Position numbers and translations under genes: made by a program
In this document: positions 12,472 to 14,931 of the stretch, in pieces
How the letters are laid out: each line of letters opens with the position of its first letter
Position numbering within the stretch: the first letter of the stretch is position 1
Origin: Rikenellaceae bacterium
GTDB taxonomy: Bacteria; Bacteroidota; Bacteroidia; Bacteroidales; UBA932
Assembly (NCBI GenBank): GCA_900769885.1
Contig: CAAGIG010000011.1
Coordinates: 1-14,931, forward strand
Length of the DNA stretch: 14,931 bases
Reading direction: 5' to 3'
The notes under the pieces: generated by a model
Databases searched by the model: none
What the model was told of the DNA's origin: nothing
The model's input: the letters and a program-made list of their open reading frames with translations, nothing else

Positions 12472-14406
12472 TCAGTTCATCAGATTGGCACGCCATTCAT
12501 TTTTGGAGGTGTATTGCTTGTTCGCCAATGTGATTATTATCCCATCGGTTTTGAAGATGTACTCGGGATATGTTTTATCCTCAAAACTGTCATAATACTC
12601 TCCGAGGTATCTGATGCCCAATTTGCCGGTATTCTCAGCCACGGCACCTTGTCCCAGATACATATCGTAGATTGTGCCGCCATTGATGTCGTACCAGCTC
12701 CATTGTTCACTTTGGGTGGTAGGAAGTGCCGAGGTTGCAATATTCAGATTCAGAGAGGAATATTGGCTTGCCGATGTGGTGAATACCAGTTTCAGGTTGT
12801 CTCCATCAGGGGTGGCAGTGAAGTAATTGTAGTACAAATCATATGATTCGATTTGGTCCTCTCCGGTATTGAATCCCAACGGTCCATAATATGTTCCTTT
12901 AATAGTTTTGGAAGCAGAGTAGATCCCTTTTGTCTTTATCTGGAACTCGATAGAATAGTTGTCACGGTAGTCGGGACTGTTTGGATTTTCATCCATATCT
13001 GTCTCGATGATAACATAAAAATCGATTCCGTTTCCGGCTTCAAGTTGTTCTGGAATAGGAGGAACCCCCATTTCCACAGAACTCATTTCAGAGTTTATCC
13101 AAAGTCCTTGTCCCCCAAGACTCTCATCACTGCGTCCCACAGGATAGACTCCTGAACAGATATGTTTGTTGTTCTTGCTGTTTACAGCGAGTGTTACGAA
13201 CAGGGGAGAACCTTGCGAATCTTCACAACGGAAGAAAATAGAATATTGTCCAAACAGAGGAGTAACCCCATCATCTTCGGTAGGGCGAGTATGCCAGGCC
13301 TCCAGAACATTTGCAAAAACTGTATCTCCCCCCTCTTCAGATTTGATTCCAAAGCGGTCTATTGGTCCATTATAGCTCAGAAAATAGGGGAGTGTTCCTG
13401 CCATACTCTCAAGAAAACCCTCCAATTGGGCTTTCCATCCACTTTCCGAGTTGTCACTTCTGTAGAGGTTGATTAAAAGTTCACCTCCCGAGATGGATAC
13501 TTCCTGGCCGTCAAGAAACAGGTTTATCGATTCCACATCAATTACTCCCGCCCTTTTTTCTCCGATAGGGTATTCCTTGCGGGGAATATTTCCATTGAGC
13601 CCTATTTCAGTATGGAGATCATATTGCAGGATAAAACTACCCGACTCGTCAGTAATCATAAAGGTGTATTTGTCGGTATCCTCACTTTCACCTGTTACCA
13701 ATGTCATAGATGCGTAAACGGCAGAGGGAAGTTCAATGAAAGTAGCCTCTTCCAAAGTGGTAAATTCGACCATTTCACTCAATATTGTTTTCTCACCCCC
13801 TTTAGCTGCAGCAAACAATACATACTCTGTCAAAGATTCAAGATTTTCGGCTTTGCACTGAACAGTGGTGTTGGGCTCCACGGCAGTACCGTTTTCCAAA
13901 ACATCTTCAGCACTAAGTTCACTTCCTTTGGGGGCAATCTCCCATTTGACCTCTTCGGCATTGTATGAATTTATGGCAAAACTCACACTGTTTTCCGAAA
14001 TAACCCCAAGTGTAACAAAGACCGCAGGGGTATTCTCCTCAAGGGTTCTCATCTGCAATGGTTCTGAGAGGATTATGCCATAAACATTTTGAGCCGCTGC
14101 ATAGATTTCATATTCGGTATTGGCCTGAAGATCTTCCCAAACCAATTCAATGGTAAGATTTGTTTCAACATTTCTTCCATTTGTCAAAACCTGTTCTGCA
14201 GTAACAGATTCCCCTTTCTCAACGCAAATCCAGGCAGCTTGTTCGGCGTCTGTAGTGGTCATAACACATTGTATCGAGTTCTCCGTAATTTGGGAGGGGG
14301 TAATTTCAACAGTGGGGGGATTTCCCTCCTCTTTCTTTTCGCAGGAAAGCAGAGCAGCCATCAATCCTGCGCATATTAAAATAAGTAACAAGAATTTAAC
14401 TTTCAT
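12472..14406 (-). CDS. large surface lipoprotein with two Fn3-like repeats
   Basis: A 644-residue lipoprotein. A membrane segment at residues 5-20 ends in the lipobox ALLSC (Cys22), and CEKKEE follows, a charged stretch that fits surface export in Bacteroidota. Two tandem modules of about 90 residues are clear. Both have ITENS/ISENS strands (near 40 and 136), a W-x-x-x-x-K-G turn (60-65 and 155-161), ...A-E-[QD]-V-L-x-N-G (70-77 and 166-173), L-x-x-x-T-E-Y (93-99 and 189-195) and L-S-E-x-[LV] (near 113 and 209). They look like fibronectin-III-like folds. Residues about 225-640 are beta-rich, and the E-Y-P-I-G (278) and V-Y-P-V-G (420) motifs suggest at least two related modules. No catalytic motif is seen and the ligand is unknown. 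No -7 box lies upstream, so read-through from the transporter gene is possible. Confidence 0.75.
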   Translation of the reverse strand: MKVKFLLLILICAGLMAALLSCEKKEEGNPPTVEITPSQITENSIQCVMTTTDAEQAAWICVEKGESVTAEQVLTNGRNVETNLTIELVWEDLQANTEYEIYAAAQNVYGIILSEPLQMRTLEENTPAVFVTLGVISENSVSFAINSYNAEEVKWEIAPKGSELSAEDVLENGTAVEPNTTVQCKAENLESLTEYVLFAAAKGGEKTILSEMVEFTTLEEATFIELPSAVYASMTLVTGESEDTDKYTFMITDESGSFILQYDLHTEIGLNGNIPRKEYPIGEKRAGVIDVESINLFLDGQEVSISGGELLINLYRSDNSESGWKAQLEGFLESMAGTLPYFLSYNGPIDRFGIKSEEGGDTVFANVLEAWHTRPTEDDGVTPLFGQYSIFFRCEDSQGSPLFVTLAVNSKNNKHICSGVYPVGRSDESLGGQGLWINSEMSSVEMGVPPIPEQLEAGNGIDFYVIIETDMDENPNSPDYRDNYSIEFQIKTKGIYSASKTIKGTYYGPLGFNTGEDQIESYDLYYNYFTATPDGDNLKLVFTTSASQYSSLNLNIATSALPTTQSEQWSWYDINGGTIYDMYLGQGAVAENTGKLGIRYLGEYYDSFEDKTYPEYIFKTDGIIITLANKQYTSKNEWRANLMN

Positions 14407-14426
14407 AGCAATCGGTAGTTTATGAA

Positions 14427-14462
14427 ACAGGCTGATATTGAAAAAATCAAATACCAGCCTGT
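14427..14462 (-). terminator. hairpin after the POT transporter gene
   Basis: ACAGGCTG (14427-14434) pairs with CAGCCTGT (14455-14462). TATTGA/TCAAATA extends the stem with one bulge around a short A-rich loop. The minus-strand tail TTTCATAAAC is poor in T, so termination may be partial. The hairpin also lies about 20 nt before the lipoprotein start at 14406. Confidence 0.55.
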
Positions 14463-14486
14463 CTGTTAATATTTCAAATATTTGAA

Positions 14487-14931
14487 TTATTTGGTTGCGT
14501 TTTCAAGACGTTTCATCATTGAGAAGATGAAGATTGCTGAAATCAAGCATAGTGCAACAAGGATTGTCCACAATGCCCACAATGGAAGACCGCCCCAAAG
14601 CATACCGATAACTGCTACAAGGTAGTTTCCGATAGCGGTAGCTGCAAACCAACAACCCATCATAGCACCTTTTAGTTTTGGAGGAGCTACTTTTGACACA
14701 AATGAGATACCCATAGGAGATAGGAACAACTCAGCAAATGTCAATACAAGGTAGGTTGAGATAAGTAGGTTTGGAGAGGTTTTGTCAACAGCTGCACCGT
14801 TAGCAAGTGCATCAGGTGTAGGCAAACCAAGTGAACCGACAGCCATAATCACGAAACCAAGAGCTGCAATGAACATACCGATTCCAATTTTACGGGGAGC
14901 TGAAGGCTCTTTACCTTTTTTAGCAAGAGCA
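14487..14931 (-). CDS. POT-family peptide MFS transporter (C-terminal part)
   Basis: The frame is open from the right edge (14931) to TAA at 14489-14487, so this is the last 147 or so residues of a larger protein; the Met at 14876 is internal. The visible part begins with the loop AKKGKEPSAPRKIGIGM, then hydrophobic segments near window-relative residues 19-37, 57-75, 86-110 and 113-135, with a basic tail. The segments LVLTFAELFLSPMGISFVSKVAP and KGAMMGCWFAATAIGNYL are typical of the proton-coupled oligopeptide transporter (POT/PTR2) family, where the E-L-x-x-S/P-x-G segment belongs to the substrate-binding half. It would import di- and tripeptides with protons across the inner membrane. The substrate-selective N-terminal half is not seen. 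Confidence 0.88.
   Translation of the reverse strand, partial: ALAKKGKEPSAPRKIGIGMFIAALGFVIMAVGSLGLPTPDALANGAAVDKTSPNLLISTYLVLTFAELFLSPMGISFVSKVAPPKLKGAMMGCWFAATAIGNYLVAVIGMLWGGLPLWALWTILVALCLISAIFIFSMMKRLENATK

Noticed and set aside
14473..14486. 14-bp perfect palindrome TTCAAATATTTGAA next to the transporter stop codon
   Set aside because: Made almost only of A and T, immediately after a stop codon and away from any promoter; expected by chance in such DNA.
14487..14876. Reading the rightmost gene as a complete 129-residue protein starting at 14876
   Set aside because: The frame continues without a stop to 14931 with a typical POT-family loop, so the Met is internal and the gene is cut by the window edge.

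Overview
The window looks like chromosomal DNA of a Bacteroidales-type bacterium (phylum Bacteroidota), probably from the gut. Four signs support this. Most candidate promoters carry the Bacteroidota -7 element TAnnTTTG, and the tRNA-Gln gene also has a TTTG element at exactly 19 bp. Shine-Dalgarno sequences are largely absent. There are three lipoproteins, two of them from families (DUF4465, DUF4377) met mostly in Bacteroidota. A secreted GH29 fucosidase is present. The fibronectin-like lipoprotein recalls Rikenellaceae/Alistipes proteins, but that narrower placement is only an impression.

Layout. (1) 1-334: a short gene-poor stretch with nested inverted repeats and a possible 24-residue ORF, then tRNA-Gln(UUG) on the minus strand with its own promoter and terminator. 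(2) 382-2662, minus strand: a tight operon nhaD (Na+/H+ antiporter) - tadA (tRNA adenosine deaminase) - yqaA-like membrane protein, joined by two TAATG stop/start overlaps. (3) 2793-4719, plus strand: groS-groL, divergent from nhaD, with a small dyad between the two promoters and a strong hairpin terminator after groL. (4) 4819-5978, plus strand: two lipoprotein genes (DUF4465, DUF4377) 11 nt apart, ending at a bidirectional terminator. (5) 6060-8433, minus strand: a ThiL/AIR-synthase homologue followed by a secreted alpha-L-fucosidase. (6) 8548-12399, plus strand: sufB - pnuC-like transporter - sufC - sufD, tightly packed and ended by a bidirectional terminator. (7) 12472-14931, minus strand: a large Fn3-like lipoprotein and the C-terminal part of a POT-family peptide transporter that runs off the window edge.

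How the genes work together. SufB, SufC and SufD form the SufBC2D Fe-S cluster assembly scaffold. The partners SufS, SufE/U and SufA are not in the window. A PnuC-family vitamin transporter is embedded in this operon, so cofactor uptake and Fe-S assembly are probably co-expressed. GroES and GroEL form the chaperonin. The nhaD operon mixes ion homeostasis with tRNA decoding.

The observations most worth a second look are: a ThiL-family protein that has lost nearly all the acidic metal/nucleotide-binding motifs while keeping the fold's other landmarks; a SufD without the usual N-terminal helical domain and with a C-terminal tail of five cysteines; and the pnuC gene inside sufBCD. I saw no CRISPR array, phage, IS element or other clear defence or mobile system.
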